Part shown: positions 1 through 11,432 of the stretch, in pieces
Layout of the letters: each line of letters begins with the position of its first letter
How positions within the stretch are numbered: the stretch's first letter is position 1
NCBI GenBank assembly: GCA_031769625.1
Contig: JAUIMM010000601.1
Location: forward strand, 3,463,501-3,527,500
DNA length: 64,000 bases
Direction: 5' to 3'
DNA from: Taudactylus pleione
Taxonomy: Eukaryota; Chordata; Amphibia; Anura; Myobatrachidae
The notes under the pieces: generated by a model
Seen by the model: the letters and a program-made list of their open reading frames with translations, nothing else
Database searches by the model: none
What the model was told of the DNA's origin: nothing
Position numbers and translations under genes: made by a program

Positions 1-129
1 TATCGCATCATCCCCTATATAGCTCACCCTTAATAGAGGATATATCACAAGACAAATGACTGATCATAAATATCGCCAGTGTCTAGAAAAATCTTTTAGT
101 GATATACATGTATCGCAGCTAGCCTACCA
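1..129 (+). repeat. PLE 1 inverted terminal repeat, left arm
   Basis: Bases 1-129 are the near-perfect reverse complement of 5171-5299; the main difference is a few bases around 108-113. The arm covers the start of the coding fragment at 56, so the right arm carries an antisense copy of the first ~25 codons. The true arm may extend left of base 1. Confidence 0.9.
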
Positions 130-2354
130 GAAGAAATGTGATCTGACGGAAAACCAAAGAATGGTAACGGAGACACCATCTGAAGTGAACTGGACCCCAG
201 ATATTGATGAACTCGAAGCAATAGAAACTCTAGAACAACTACAGGGAGAGGCCACTGATAACGCTGAGGCTCATAGGAGACCAATGTGTAAGAAAAAATC
301 TATTTTCTTCCCCCCAGACTCTATTAGCCCGGAGGTAAAGATTTTCCAGGAATTAGTATCCAGAGATCTAGACATACTATACATGAAAACAAAGAATACT
401 AGACCAACTATGGGAAACCTTAGCAAGCAAGAAACTCAAGCGTTGATGAATATGAAACGATGGAAAGACGTAATCATCAAGCCCTCAGACAAGGGTGGTA
501 ATGTAGTGATTTGGCCAACAAAAATGTACCAGAAATAAGCTATGAGACAATTGGAAGACACAGTGTTAGCAGAAAATTACCTTCAATTCAACAGAAAACT
601 ACATCTGCATATTTGATGGCATATTGGATCGGGCAAGACAGGAAGGAATTATCCTCAAACAAGAATATCTGAAGGTGTCCAATCCTAAAATACCGACTTT
701 ATATTTGCTACCTAAACTTCACAAAAATATGTGTGAACCTCCCGGGAGACCGATTATATCGGGACTAGGTGGATTATCTGAAAATGCGAGCCGTTTCATT
801 GATCTTCATCTTCGACGCCATGTACTAGGATTAACATCCTATATACAGGATACGGCTGACATTCTCAGGAAATTACATGACATAAGACTTGATACACACC
901 ACTATCTAGTTACTCTAGACGTGGTGTCTCTATATACTTGTATTGACCATGAGCTGGGCTTACAGGCCGTTAAATACTTTCTCAATATGGAAGAACCATG
1001 CCGATTTCACCAATTTTTTCTGGATCTTCTGAAATTCGTCCTAAGAATTATTTTACGTTTGGGGACTGCTTTTACTTATAGAAAAGAGGAACGGCAATGG
1101 GGGCGGCTTGTGCCCCCACATATGCCAACCTCTTTATGGGTAAGTGGGAGCGGGAATTTGTGTTCGATGAAATGAGAGAATATACCCAATACATAGGAGG
1201 ATGGTGGAGAGGCATATAGACGACATCCTCATGATATGGGAGGGAGAAGATCTGCTCATCGAATTCATAAAAGAACTTAACAACAACAGTAACATCAAAC
1301 TTACCCACTTTTATAGTCAAGAATATATGTCACTTTCCTGGACTTAAAAATCTACAAAACCAGTGATGGCACTTTACAGACAGAACTGTACAGAAAGGAG
1401 ATGGCAACAAATAGCCTATTATATCAGACCAGCGCACATTTTCCCCCTACAGTTGAAAATCTCCCTAAGGGGGAATTTTTAAGATTAAAACGTAACTGCT
1501 CTGAAGCACATGTATATAAAACAAAAAGCCGGGAAATTGAGAATAGGCTAAGAGAAAGAGGATACAGTAAGTGATGCATAAAACGAGCACAAGCATGCAT
1601 CTCTGAAACACCTAGAGAAAAATTGATATTCAATGACCCTGAACAACAATCGTACAACCAGAAGCTCAAAATGAATAAGGAAGGATTAAGATTCATCGGC
1701 AATTTTTGTAAAGAATGGAGAATCATTCAGGACATCATCCAAAGACACTGGTCGGTCCTTCACTTAGATAAAGATTTGTCATCAATCTTGGATGAGAAGG
1801 TAGCGATGGGTTGGCGACGATCAAAAAATCTAAGAGATAAACTTGTACATAGTCATTATGTGAAATATCCTAAAAGTGCCAATAAAACACAAGGATCCCA
1901 TGCTTGTGGGACTTGCAAGGCATGTCCGTATATGAAAAAACAAGAAAAAGTGATTGATAAATATGGAATGGAGATCAAAATCAGAGATTTTATTAATTGC
2001 AATACTTCAGGTGTGATATATTGTCTTACCTGTAGTTGTAATCTAAGGTATGTTGAAATGACCTCGAGAAACCTGAAGCTACGTGTTCTTGAACATGTTG
2101 GGACAATAAGAAATGCTGTCTCAGACAAAGCTAAATTCAAGAAACTCACATCAGTTGCACGTCATTTCAACACATGTCATAATAATAATTACAAAGAACT
2201 TCAGGCATTTGGGTTAGAGAAGATCAACATGGGCATTCGGGGAGGTGACTTAACACAAGAACTAATTAAACGAGAAAGCATGTGGACTTTTAAATTGGGT
2301 GCTCTCAATCCATACGGAATGAGTGAATACATAAATTACAGCGTATTCTTGTAA
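56..2354 (+). pseudogene. PLE 1 reverse transcriptase / GIY-YIG endonuclease pseudogene
   Basis: Fragments in several frames form one broken PLE protein. 56-538 holds the N-terminal part ending in IKPSDKGGNVVIW, the conserved PLE block before the RT fingers. 624-1175 carries PKLHK, PPGRPIIS and motif A (LVTLDVVSLYT). After a frameshift near 1080, motif B (GTAMGAACAPTYANL) and, near 1205-1240, motif C (HIDDILMIW) read in other frames, followed by a FLDLKIYK block. 1623-2354 holds the C-terminal part with a Cys-rich linker (CGTCKACPY) and a GIY-YIG-like segment (VIYCLTC...YVEMTSR...KLRVLEH), in which the usual glycine after YV is E. The order is the normal EN-bearing PLE order. Stops and frameshifts make it non-functional. 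Confidence 0.85.
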
Positions 2355-4274
2355 AAAACCAAACCTCATATCTAGAGATCACCCTGGAGAGATACGATCC
2401 ATTAAAAAACTAAATCTTATATATCTAGCAATCATGTTGGATATATGACCTCATCAATCAGGGTTCCTGTGATTATAAGAATCACATGAGACTACATTGA
2501 TTAGAACCTGAATATACATTCGGTTAATAGCCAGGTCCATCATCCGGCTTTCAAGAATAAAAATAAGAGCCAAGTGATTATGTATCTTGAATTTTAAAAC
2601 ACTGCACTTATGTCATCGCAGTATGAATTCACAGATCCACTATCAGACTTTTAAGAATAAAAATAAGAGTTAAGTGATCATATATTTCTTATCAATTTTA
2701 ATACACTGCACTTATGAAATCACAGTATGAATCTATAGACTAAATGATAAATGCTGGTATCAATGGGCTAGTATTGCAATTTTCTCTTGTTTTTGATCTT
2801 CACCCTATTAATATTTAATAGTTTTCTTTTTTGTGTGTTTATTAGCTTCACGTGTGGTTACATCGTCTAAAAGAATCAATTGGATATATTGATTCACTCA
2901 CTATTTCTTGTTTCACCATCACTAATTCAACAGGTATACATCACCGAAAAGAATCAATGGATATATTGATTCATTTATTTTCTCTTGCTTCACCATCACT
3001 TACTCAACTGATATATATTATAATTCATCTAACTAACCTTTCACTAATTTCTCTTTCAATGGCTGATCACACTATATATGATCAACCTTGCACTTTCTAT
3101 TATTGTCACAATATTCATTTATTACTCAAATATTCTTTTTCACTACACATTCATGCACCTTTTTGTCCATAACACTGTTCTGAGGAACTACTAGACACTA
3201 AAATAATAATTTTTCATAGGTACATTTACGAGGTACCTAATATTAACATACGGGCTATTTGATTAGTCTAATATAATCGACATGATTCCGATTAATCAAG
3301 ATCACGAAAGGTCAATAAGATATAGATAAGACCTAGGTTACCTGTGTTTCAGAAAAATATATTATGTTATTAACTGTATATATGATATTGAGTCCTATGA
3401 TCTATACACCTATATCAAAGTAGGTTGATATTTATCACTTTTTAGCACAGTATTCACTTAATTTTCACTATCACATGCTCACTTATTCAGCCCATATATC
3501 TATGCCCCTTATTTATATGCTATTATGCATCAATTATGTGGGTAAAATTGATTGAGGATCAATTATATATAATATATTATATAACATTATTATAACTAAG
3601 TATCACTATAAGACAATAGAGTTATATTTAATTTTACTAATATACATATACCCACTATCCTTTCCCCCTTTTTTTATATAAATTATTGGAACAATAATGA
3701 GGCACTCATATTAACTTTAAAATTAAGCAGCAGTATAATAATTATAGAATAATTACTATAGAGATTTCACTTAATAGTCACCATAGAAAAAAAGAATAAA
3801 AGATCAATTACATTAAAACAACTCATGCTATAAGTGTTTTATTACATAATTCGAATGGTTAACCACATGGAATAAACACTACAAATACCAGCATGCTTTA
3901 CTCTATCCAATATCAATCTAATTTTTGAAATGTCAAAAACCATATGTATATACGAACATATGGACTTCAAAATCCAATACTGTACTAGAATCAGTAACTA
4001 TAGGAAATGATTATATATATCATCATGCCTTACTTTATTGGTGCTTTACTTCCTGGTCCCGATTTACTACCCCATGATTTTAAACTACAGTTACCAGCAT
4101 GCTTTGCTCCATGCCTACTGAGATTGGCTGTTTGAACCAGTCACATGATTGTTTAGGGACGCAATTGATGGGCGTTGCCCATTCCCTGTGTTAGTATCTA
4201 ACATCCAATGATATCTCCCAGGAGACGGGAGATATGAATATTCACTCTATTTAAGTAGCGGCTGCATGTGACAC
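2355..4274. other. AT-rich PLE 1 non-coding tail
   Basis: No gene is seen. The stretch is very AT-rich. It contains two related segments ending in the motif AAGAATAAAAATAAGAG near 2550 and 2652, and two related segments with TATTGATTCA near 2887 and 2966. It is best read as the 3' non-coding part of the PLE between its ORF and the pLTR-like sequence. Confidence 0.5.
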
Positions 4275-4332
4275 GATACACACGAGGTGAACAAGCCCTC
4301 AGCCGGGCGAAACGCGCGTCCTCTCTGCTATC
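4275..4332 (+). ncRNA. Hammerhead-ribozyme-like motif 1 (PLE 1)
   Basis: The motif has the type I hammerhead order. Helix I is GATA...GAG (4275-4286) against CTC...TATC (4321-4332) with a central internal loop. The core is GTGAACA (4287-4293; consensus CUGANGA, so positions 3 and 8 are changed). Helix II is GCCC/GGGC (4295-4298/4305-4308). GAAAC is at 4309-4313, a short helix III follows, and the cleavage triplet GTC is at 4318-4320. PLE pLTRs are known to carry hammerheads with a minimal helix III. The two core changes suggest this copy is inactive. Confidence 0.65.
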
Positions 4333-5170
4333 ATAACGGGAGAACCAACAGACAGCGTACAGTCGGTGCACGGACTGGACTCTGGACTCCCCCCACAATG
4401 GGGATGGTATTGTGTTAACCAAGGAGGCTCCATATTAGCTACACATGGGCTTTACATTGGAGCAGGCAATTCACTTCCTGCTGCCAAGTTTTTTTACATA
4501 TCCAAATTGTTGGGATATTAATCTGTTATAGGAGTCAGGTCTCCTATCTTAGGGGACAGTGTACTATGCACTGGCATTAAGATTAATGTGTCTTACAGAC
4601 GGTCTCCTTATGATATACATCTACCCCAGAATTAGTATATCTTACAGCTAGCCTCATATGAACTGCTGCTTTGTGAAACAATATATATATATAACCTCAC
4701 CCTTCTGTCTTTTGACATGTATGCATACTAGGAAATCCTAATATTGTGCCATACAAGGTATAATGTAATATCTGGCAAAAGATATATATTTACTCACTGT
4801 GGATGTCGTATTTGAATTCAATTATGGATAATATAGCTGCTCTTAAAACATTTGTGAGAATTATGATCAGCTGGGTAATATAGGATTTAATATGACATTT
4901 GGTGACACATTTTCCTGCTTGGATTGAAATGTGGATACACAGCAATATGCATTTGCATTGAGATTAACGTGTCCTGTAACCAGTCTCTCTATATATGCAT
5001 TTAAGAATTCAGAGAGAAATATGGTGAAACACAGACATGGGGAGGCAATGATTTGATGTGATTGAATGATATGCACCTGTCTCAGAATTTATTTTGCAGT
5101 TAAACTCATGCAATTACCTATGTGTCCAATATATGCGAACCTTACTCGCTTGGCAATTGATATAAACCAA
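4333..5170. other. PLE 1 terminal non-coding region
   Basis: No gene is seen. Two diverged direct-repeat-like segments (near 4573-4640 and 4953-5010, sharing GATTAAYGTGTC and a following TCTC) suggest an old partial duplication in the pLTR. Confidence 0.4.
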
Positions 5171-5299
5171 TGGTAGGCTAGCTGCGATAAAAGTATATCA
5201 CTAAAAGATTTTTCTAGACACTGGCGATATTTATGATCAGTCATTTGTCTTGTGATATATCCTCTATTAAGGGTGAGCTATATAGGGGATGATGCGATA
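5171..5299 (-). repeat. PLE 1 inverted terminal repeat, right arm
   Basis: Reverse complement of 1-129, including an antisense copy of the start of the PLE coding fragment. Identity stops at 5171 on the inner side; on the outer side it continues to the last comparable base. Confidence 0.9.
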
Positions 5300-5608
5300 T
5301 CTGGATATTTGTGATACATCTATGTACTGAGAAAATATCCCATTTGGATTATAATATCACTTATTAATATATTTGTTTACGTTACACTAATTATAATACA
5401 TTTATTTGTCTGCATAATTGCTTGATATTGTATGTACAAAAGATATGTGTAACAATAAAGTATGCTCATGTGTTAACTTTTTTGGAACACAATAAATCTT
5501 ATAATAAATAAATGGACTTTTCATTGTGATAGTCCTACACTTATTATATGATTGTGTTCTTGCTCTGGCCTAGGTGGGGGTAATTTACCTTTCCTCATAT
5601 GACTATCA
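5300..5608. other. AT-rich interval, no gene seen
   Basis: This may be the continuation of the PLE inverted repeat beyond the window edge. Nothing else is recognisable. Confidence 0.4.
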
Positions 5609-5722
5609 CTACAGCCATACATCACTAAAATGCCCAATCTCGTCTGATCTTGGAAGCTAAATAGTGATAGGCCTGGTTAGTACTTGAGGGGGGACCCCCA
5701 GGGAATACCAGGTGCCGTAGGT
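5609..5722 (+). rRNA. 5S-rRNA-like sequence (pseudogene or SINE head)
   Basis: Nearly the whole length of a vertebrate 5S rRNA gene is recognisable. It runs from CTACAGCCATAC at the start through ATCTCGTCTGATCTTGGAAG and GGCCTGGTTAGTACTTG to GGGAATACCAGGTGCCGTAG at the end. The internal promoter box A region (AGCTAAATAGTG) and box C region (ACTTGAGGGGGGACCCCC) are altered. The two helix II strands both differ from the usual 5S but still pair (TCACTA with TAGTGA). A short inverted repeat (GTGAAAGAT at 5721-5729, ATCTTTCAC at 5782-5790) follows. It could be a retro-pseudogene, a dispersed variant 5S gene, or the head of a 5S-derived SINE. Confidence 0.8.
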
Positions 5723-6730
5723 GAAAGATGAATACATAGGACCCCAGTAACGATTGGCAGAGCACCACAAATCATATTTTTATCTTTCACCCACTTTTTG
5801 GTTTATCATCTTAATCCTTCTTGACTAATATTTGCTTACCCAATGGGATGATAAATATTTCGCCAGAGGATTACCTTAGGATCTTATACTTCAATTAGAT
5901 CCATTTACTTTTGATTAATTTATTCCCTCTTGGGGGATTTTGGTACCATATATTTTATTATACTAAATAAAAGTTACATTTTAATTATATATTCATTTAA
6001 GAGTGCCCCAACAACTAGCCCTACTTTCTTCTCTATGTGTATATAAAGTGGAACCTGTAATAATTTAAGTTGCTGTGAATTCACGGCCTGTCAGTGACAA
6101 GAAACCACCAATCCAAACTACAGTTGTAATGTAATATCTGCTTAGTTAGAGACATGCCACCTAGCAAGGCAACCTGGTGCAAAAAAATGAGCATTATGGA
6201 ACATTGAAGTATAAACACCAGTCATCTCATGTGTACTGTACTAATCAGTGTAAACTATGACTTTAGTGATTTTATCGTCTTAAAAGAACTAATAAAGCGC
6301 CACCTCCCCCTCCCAAGTTATCCTGTTACATTTAATGTAACAGCTTCAATGTAAATTAAAAAGTAGAATTCATATTCACATAAGGTTCATTGTTGGTATT
6401 TATTTCTCCTTTTTTAAACTGTATGCAACACAGAAAGTAATGCTGGATCAGAGGCAGTTTAAATCATCATGAGTACACATGTATTTTGAAATATCCCCTA
6501 TCAGTTTTTCATTTAGTTAAACCAAAACAAATTTTTTATAATATACACATATACAATATGTGCTGTTTGCAAGACAAGATGTTCAGTGTTCATAGTTTTG
6601 CCCTCTGATGTAGAATACAAATAAAGTGAGAACACTTGTTTGGTGTGCTTGAATAGAAAAATATTATGAATGGTTCACATTTAAAGGGGATAAAATGTCC
6701 AGAATCGCTACTCCCACTTTTATACAAATA
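5723..6730. other. Intergenic, no gene seen
   Basis: AT-rich sequence without recognisable exons. It probably lies downstream of the cdc73 3' end. Confidence 0.4.
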
Positions 6731-7007
6731 CTTTGGGCAGAATTCAATTGTTTTCGCGGTCCGGATCTCCTGTCTAAAGTGACGGGAGATAGCGGGGCAC
6801 TATTCAATTGCTACTGCTTTTCACACTGATCGCGAAAAGTGCCATTTGGGCGCCCAAACAGGTCACTTTTCTCCCATTTCAGCTCGCACCCCTTGGGGCT
6901 GCGAGCTAAAATGGAATGATGGCAGCTGATCGCGCCGGACAGGAGCAACAATTGAATAGCTCAGTCGGGCGCGAAAGGGGCTGGAAACATTTGAATTCCA
7001 CCCTTTA
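6731..7007. mobile_element. MITE-like repeat with GAATTCAA termini
   Basis: The ends CTTTGGGCAGAATTCAATTG and, inverted, AAAGGGTGGAATTCAAATG form imperfect terminal inverted repeats. The interior is GC-richer than its surroundings and contains further inverted stretches (CAATTG, GCGCGA/TCGCGC). No coding capacity. The superfamily cannot be told by eye. Confidence 0.55.
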
Positions 7008-7079
7008 CGTTCAACTCTGTAAAAGGCAAAGAAATCTAATAAAACAAATAAATACTATGAATATTAGTGCTACACAAGT

Positions 7080-7235
7080 AATTTCAACCAGCGGATGCAA
7101 GATTCTTTCAGTGGGAGCCTCTTCGCACTGGATGGCGAGTGGCTCTCTAGCATATTTTTGCAATTGAATTGCGAATCCATAAGAGATCGCAGCTACGATA
7201 GCTTTTGCGTCAACTTCTGAATCAGGCCCTAAATC
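7080..7235. mobile_element. MITE fragment ending CTGAATCAGGCCC
   Basis: The right end (CTTCTGAATCAGGCCC) resembles the ends of the repeat at 15999-16493 (GGCTGATTTTGAGT / ACTCAGAATCAGGCTC). Only one end is convincing, so this is a fragment. Confidence 0.4.
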
Positions 7236-7599
7236 GCTTAGGAAACATTGCTAAATTATGTAATCTCACTGAAATTTCATTACCAGATAAATCTCCCATT
7301 TCCTCTCCTGAATCAAACAATCGCTCACATTACATTCAACGATTAAGATCTTGTCATTCTCGCAAATCGATTAGAGAACTTTAGTGCATGATTGTATACC
7401 ATTGGTTCACTAATCTGACGAGCAAATAAACAAGTAATAACCAGTAGCAAGTAGTGATGTTTCCATCATCAGGAATCCTAGCTGGAAAATCAATACAGCT
7501 CTTTAGCTGCAGTATGAACCAGTAAAATAAATAGAAACACTGTTATGGTACCTATAACATATTAAAATTACAGACAAATCGCCAGGGTTTAATCTCCAT

Positions 7600-8138
7600 T
7601 TTATTGATTTATATTTGACCTCAGCCATTTGTGGGAATAAAAAATCAAAACCTCCATGTTCAAAATATTATTCCCACTTGCAGTCCTTGAATAATACCTT
7701 CTTCCTGCTGTACACAAATCCATAAGTAACCAGTTCGACATTTTTGTATGTTAAACTGAACAATTTAACTTTTTTGTAGAAAATAGATTTATGCATAAGG
7801 GGTGAGAAACAAAAAAAAAAAAAAAAAAAAACACCTTGAGAGAGTACACCCTTACCATACAGAGTTTTGTGTTCTGTAAACAAAATCTAAAGAAAATGCT
7901 GCTTAAAACAAAGTAACTCTCGCTATCAAAATATACAATTTGAATTGCAGACATTATGCAAACATTTTAAAAATAGTACAGTATTCGCTTTGATTGAAAG
8001 TTACAGCATTCTCTTCTAAGACCCAAATGATCAGTTTGCTCAAGGTGGATTCATTTCAAAATACTGAATGCAGTCCTGTCTTCAAAGCGAGAGTGAAGTA
8101 ATATTCATTTCTCCAAACGTAGCAAACATCCGTATTCC
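7600..8138 (-). other. cdc73: Probable cdc73 3' UTR
   Basis: Sequence directly downstream (minus strand) of the cdc73 stop codon. A possible poly(A) signal, AATAAA on the minus strand, lies at 7600-7605. A T-run on the minus strand (poly-A on the plus strand, about 7809-7830) sits inside. The extent is a guess from the signal only. Confidence 0.4.
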
Positions 8139-8175
8139 TTAGAACCGTAGGTGTGATTTGTGCTTCACCATATAT
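8139..8175 (-). CDS. cdc73: cdc73 terminal coding exon
   Basis: On the minus strand an acceptor (TTTTTAG, AG at 8177-8176) precedes 37 nt that encode the very end of parafibromin, YMVKHKSHLRF, followed by a TAA stop at 8139-8141. The first base completes an Arg codon split with the exon at 13841-13982. The sequence equals the known vertebrate CDC73 C-terminus as recalled, and it forms the end of the C-terminal Ras-like domain that helps tether the PAF1 complex to chromatin. The exon is too short for ORF prediction and is separated from the previous exon by 5.7 kb of intron that holds a Tc1 relic and DIRS copy 1. Confidence 0.93.
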
Positions 8176-8299
8176 CTAAAAAAATAAAAAAATATTTTAC
8201 TAAATTTGGTAGATACGGTATTATGTAGAAACAGTGTACACAATAATGGTTTATTAAAACAGAACATTGGAAAAGATTATTATACGGCACCACACATTA

Positions 8300-8992
8300 C
8301 CTTGATGGCACCAGGATGCACTGTGGGAAGAAGGCAAGGCGGCGGAGGCAAATATGTACATGCGCTCCCGGCCGTCCATATGGTGTAAAAGAAATTGTGA
8401 TTCATCAAACCTGGCCACCTTCCATTGCCCCATGGTCCAGTTCTGACGCTCATGTGCCTATTGTAGGTGCTTTCAGTGGTGGACAGGGTCAGTATGGGCA
8501 CTATGACCAGTCTGCGGCTACGCATCCCCATATGCAAGCAGTGATCGCTGTGTGTTTTGACAACTTCCTATTATAGCCAGCATAAACATTTTCAACAATG
8601 TGTGCTACAGTAGCTTTTCTGCTGGATAGGACCAGATGGCCTAGGCTTTGCTCCCCAAGTGCATCAATAAGCCTTGGGTGCTCATGACCCTGTTACTGGT
8701 TCACCTGTTATCCTTCATTGGACAACTTTGGTAAGTACTAAACACTGCATACCAGGAACACCCCACAAGACCTGCATTTTGGAGATGCTCTGACCCAGTC
8801 ATCACAATGGCAGTCACTCAGATCCTTACACTTGCCCATTTTTCCTGATTCAAACACATCAACTTCAAATATGGAGTGTTTACTTGCTTCCTAATATATT
8901 CTACTCCTTGACATGTGCCATTGTAACTATATATTCAAATGTTTTTCACTTCATATTTCAGTGGTTTTAATGTTACATTTGATCAGTGTACA
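8300..8992 (-). pseudogene. Tc1/mariner-type transposase relic D
   Basis: The outer end at 8930-8992 (minus: CACTGATCAAATGTAACATT then AAAACCACTG) matches a common vertebrate Tc1-like family whose first codons follow at about 8840 (MGKCKDLSD...). Further inside come the recognition region and, at 8280-8537, a decayed stretch with RSRR, WSDESRF-like and HVDGR-like remains. The rest of the DDE domain is missing below 8300. The segment 8304-8351 (start of the MAPGC block) reads in the opposite orientation to the rest, a local inversion. Dead copy in the last cdc73 intron. Confidence 0.7.
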
Positions 8993-9082
8993 GAAGAAAC
9001 CGATAGAAGCTAGGAGCGTCAGGACGGTTGCCCTGAGGACACTATGAACTTCGAGGAAAGAGTTAACAAGGGTAAGTTTTAC

Positions 9083-10160
9083 CATAACTCTCCATCTTCA
9101 GGGTCCATAGGGCTCCACAGGGAGACATTGTGGATGTCCCAAAGCAGTTGTTCAAGGGCGGGAACACTCCTAAGCTGATAGTAAGGAAGCGTCCTGAGAG
9201 ACAAATGTATCAAAGGCATAAAACCTGAGAAAGGTGTGGACAGAAGACCAGGTGGCTGCCTTGCATAGCTGTTCAACTGAGACACCACGCCAGGCTGCCC
9301 ACGAGGGACCCACAGAGCGAGTAGAATGAGCAGATACTGAGGTCAGCATGGGAAGGCCAGTCTGCCTGTAAGCCTGTGAAAAAGTCATGTGAATCCATCT
9401 GGCCAGAGTTTGTTTGTTAGCTGGCCATCCCTTCTTGTGGAATCCATATAGGACAAAGAGGGAGTCCGATTTCCTAATGGAAATAGTGCAGTCCACATAG
9501 ATCTTCAGATCACGGACCACGTCCAATGAGGCCTCACCTGCCGAGAGGTCTGGTGAATTAAATGCCAGAACCACAATTTCATCATTCAGGTGTTAGCGAG
9601 AAACCACCTTGGGGAGGAAACCTAGGCGTGTACAAAGAACAGCCCTGCCCTGATTAAACAATAAAAAGGGGGAGTGACATGAAAGCGCCCCTAAATCCGA
9701 TACCCAACAGGCAGATACTGTAGCCAGAAGAAACTTCGCAGTGAGCCACTTGACATCCACCGATTCCAGGGGTTCGAATGAAGGTTTCTGAAGTGCTTGG
9801 AGCACCACTGACAAATCCCATGGAGCCACAGGAGGGAAAAAGGGAGATTGTATACGAAGAACACCTTGCATGAAGGTGTGAACATCCGGTATAATAGAAT
9901 TCTACGCTGAAACAAGATAGACAAAGCAGAGACTTGCACTTTCAGAGATGCTAGGCGGAGCCCTAGATCCAGTCCAGCCTGAAGAAAGGCAAGAATTCGA
10001 GAAACCTTAAAGACTTGCAAATCAGTATCTTGGAGCACACCATTGGAAATACATATGCTATATTCTGTGGCAAATTCTTGCTGAGGCCGATTTACGTGCT
10101 TGGAGTATGGTCTGCACCACAGAGCTGGAGAAACCCTTAGCCATTAGGAGGGATGTCTTA
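9083..10160 (-). pseudogene. DIRS copy 1 tyrosine recombinase
   Basis: Broken frames (10372-10058, 10038-9691, 9871-9593, 9574-9170) together match the recombinase of copy 3. The N-terminal core-binding part has SRILAFLQAGLDLGLRLASL and KVQVSALS. The C-terminal catalytic part has SAHSTRSVGPSW and AATWSSVHTFLRFYAFD, which supply box II His and Arg and the candidate Tyr nucleophile. Unlike copy 3, the box II histidine is kept here. Frameshifts near 9590 and 9700 and in-frame damage make it a pseudogene. Confidence 0.85.
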
Positions 10161-10418
10161 AGAGCCAAGCCGTTAAGAGACAGACAGGCTAGGTCCAGAT
10201 GTAGACATGGACCCTGAAACAACAGGTCTACTCGTAGAGGAAGTTGTAGTGGAACGTCTATGGAGAGCCTTTGAAAGTCGAAGTGCCAATGATGTCTGGG
10301 GCAAGCCAGAGCTATGAACAGGACTGTGCCCCCCCCCCCCCCCCATCCCTCCTGTCTGAACTTTCGAAGCACTCAAGGAAGTAGTGATATCGGAGGGAAG
10401 AGATATGCCAAATGGAGT

Positions 10419-11432
10419 TTACATTTCACCGACAATGCATCTATAAAGCTGCATCGGGGTCCTATGTTCTGGCTCCATAAATTGGAAGTTTTTTGTTGTG
10501 TCTGGAGGCCATGTGATCCACTTCCGGAAGACCCCATTGTCCACTAGAAGCTGAAAGACTTCTGTATGTAGAGACTGTTCCCCTGCATGCACATCGTTAT
10601 GGCTGAGAAAATCTGCTTCCCAATTGAGAATCCGCGGGATGAACACTGCAGAGATGGCTGGGAGATTGCTTTCGGCCCATGTGAGAATGTGGGAAACTTC
10701 TGTCATTGTTAACTGACTTCAAGTGCCCCCTTGGTGATTGAGGTTGGTCACTGCCTTGGCATTGTCATACTGAATTTGAACTGGCCTGTTTTTCAGAATA
10801 TTCTGAGCTCTGTAGATGGCTCGAAGTTCCGGGATATTGATTGGTAACACAGCCTCGACTGGGGACCATCGGCCCTGGAAGGAGTGCTGGCCAGTTACTG
10901 CGCCCCACCCTCAGAGGCTTGCATCCGTGGTGAGGAGAGCCCAGTCCGAGTTCCAAAAGGGACAACCCTTGCTCAAATGGGAAGTCTGTAGCCACCAGGT
11001 TAGGGACAGGCGAACCTCTGGTGGGAGGCTCATCATCTGGGATTTGAGCAGTTGGGGCCCATTCCAACTGGAGAGGATCAGGTGTTGTAGGGGCCTGGAG
11101 TGAAACTGGGCGAACTACACCATATCGAAGGTGGACACCATTGATCCCAACGCCTGCATTGCAGAGTGAATTGACACTCGGCGCTTGTGGAGCAGTCTGC
11201 GTAGTCTGTGCTGGATTGCTAAAATCTTGTCCGCTGTTAGGAAGATTCTCTGAAATCGTGAGTCCAGCAGCGCTCCCAAATGTACCATCCGTTGAGATGG
11301 TGTTAGAGAAGATTTTTTCCAGTTGATCAGCCAACCGTGTGTTTGAAGAAAGGCAATTGTTACCTGTAGACGGCAGTGAAGAGTCTGTAGGGAGCTGGCC
11401 AACAGCAAGAGATCATCCAAGTATGGGAGCAG
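10419..11432 (-). pseudogene. DIRS copy 1 RT end and RNase H
   Basis: 11420-11115 starts at the RT motif C remnant (MDDLLLLASS) and continues with HGWLINWKKSSL and GALLDS (thumb/connection region). 10706-10419 carries the RNase H end with FIPRILNWEADFLS. The RT upstream of YLDD is missing: at about 11433 the sequence jumps from the C-terminal part of gag straight to motif C, an internal deletion of roughly 1 kb relative to copy 3. Confidence 0.8.

Larger units (their letters stand above)
1..5299 (+). mobile_element. Penelope-like retroelement 1 (decayed, left end cut by window)
   Basis: Plus-strand coding fragments for a PLE reverse transcriptase and a GIY-YIG-type endonuclease lie between 56 and 2354. 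They are followed by about 2.8 kb of AT-rich non-coding sequence and an inverted copy of the element start at 5171-5299. PLEs are known for such terminal repeats (pLTRs) in direct or inverted order and for hammerhead motifs inside them; one such motif sits at 4275-4332. The reading frame is broken in several places, so this copy is dead. The left end is probably outside the window, because the inverted repeat runs right up to base 1. Confidence 0.85.

Noticed and set aside
7600..7605. A firm poly(A) site for cdc73
   Set aside because: Only a hexamer is visible; no supporting evidence fixes the transcript end, so it is given only as a possible 3' UTR limit.
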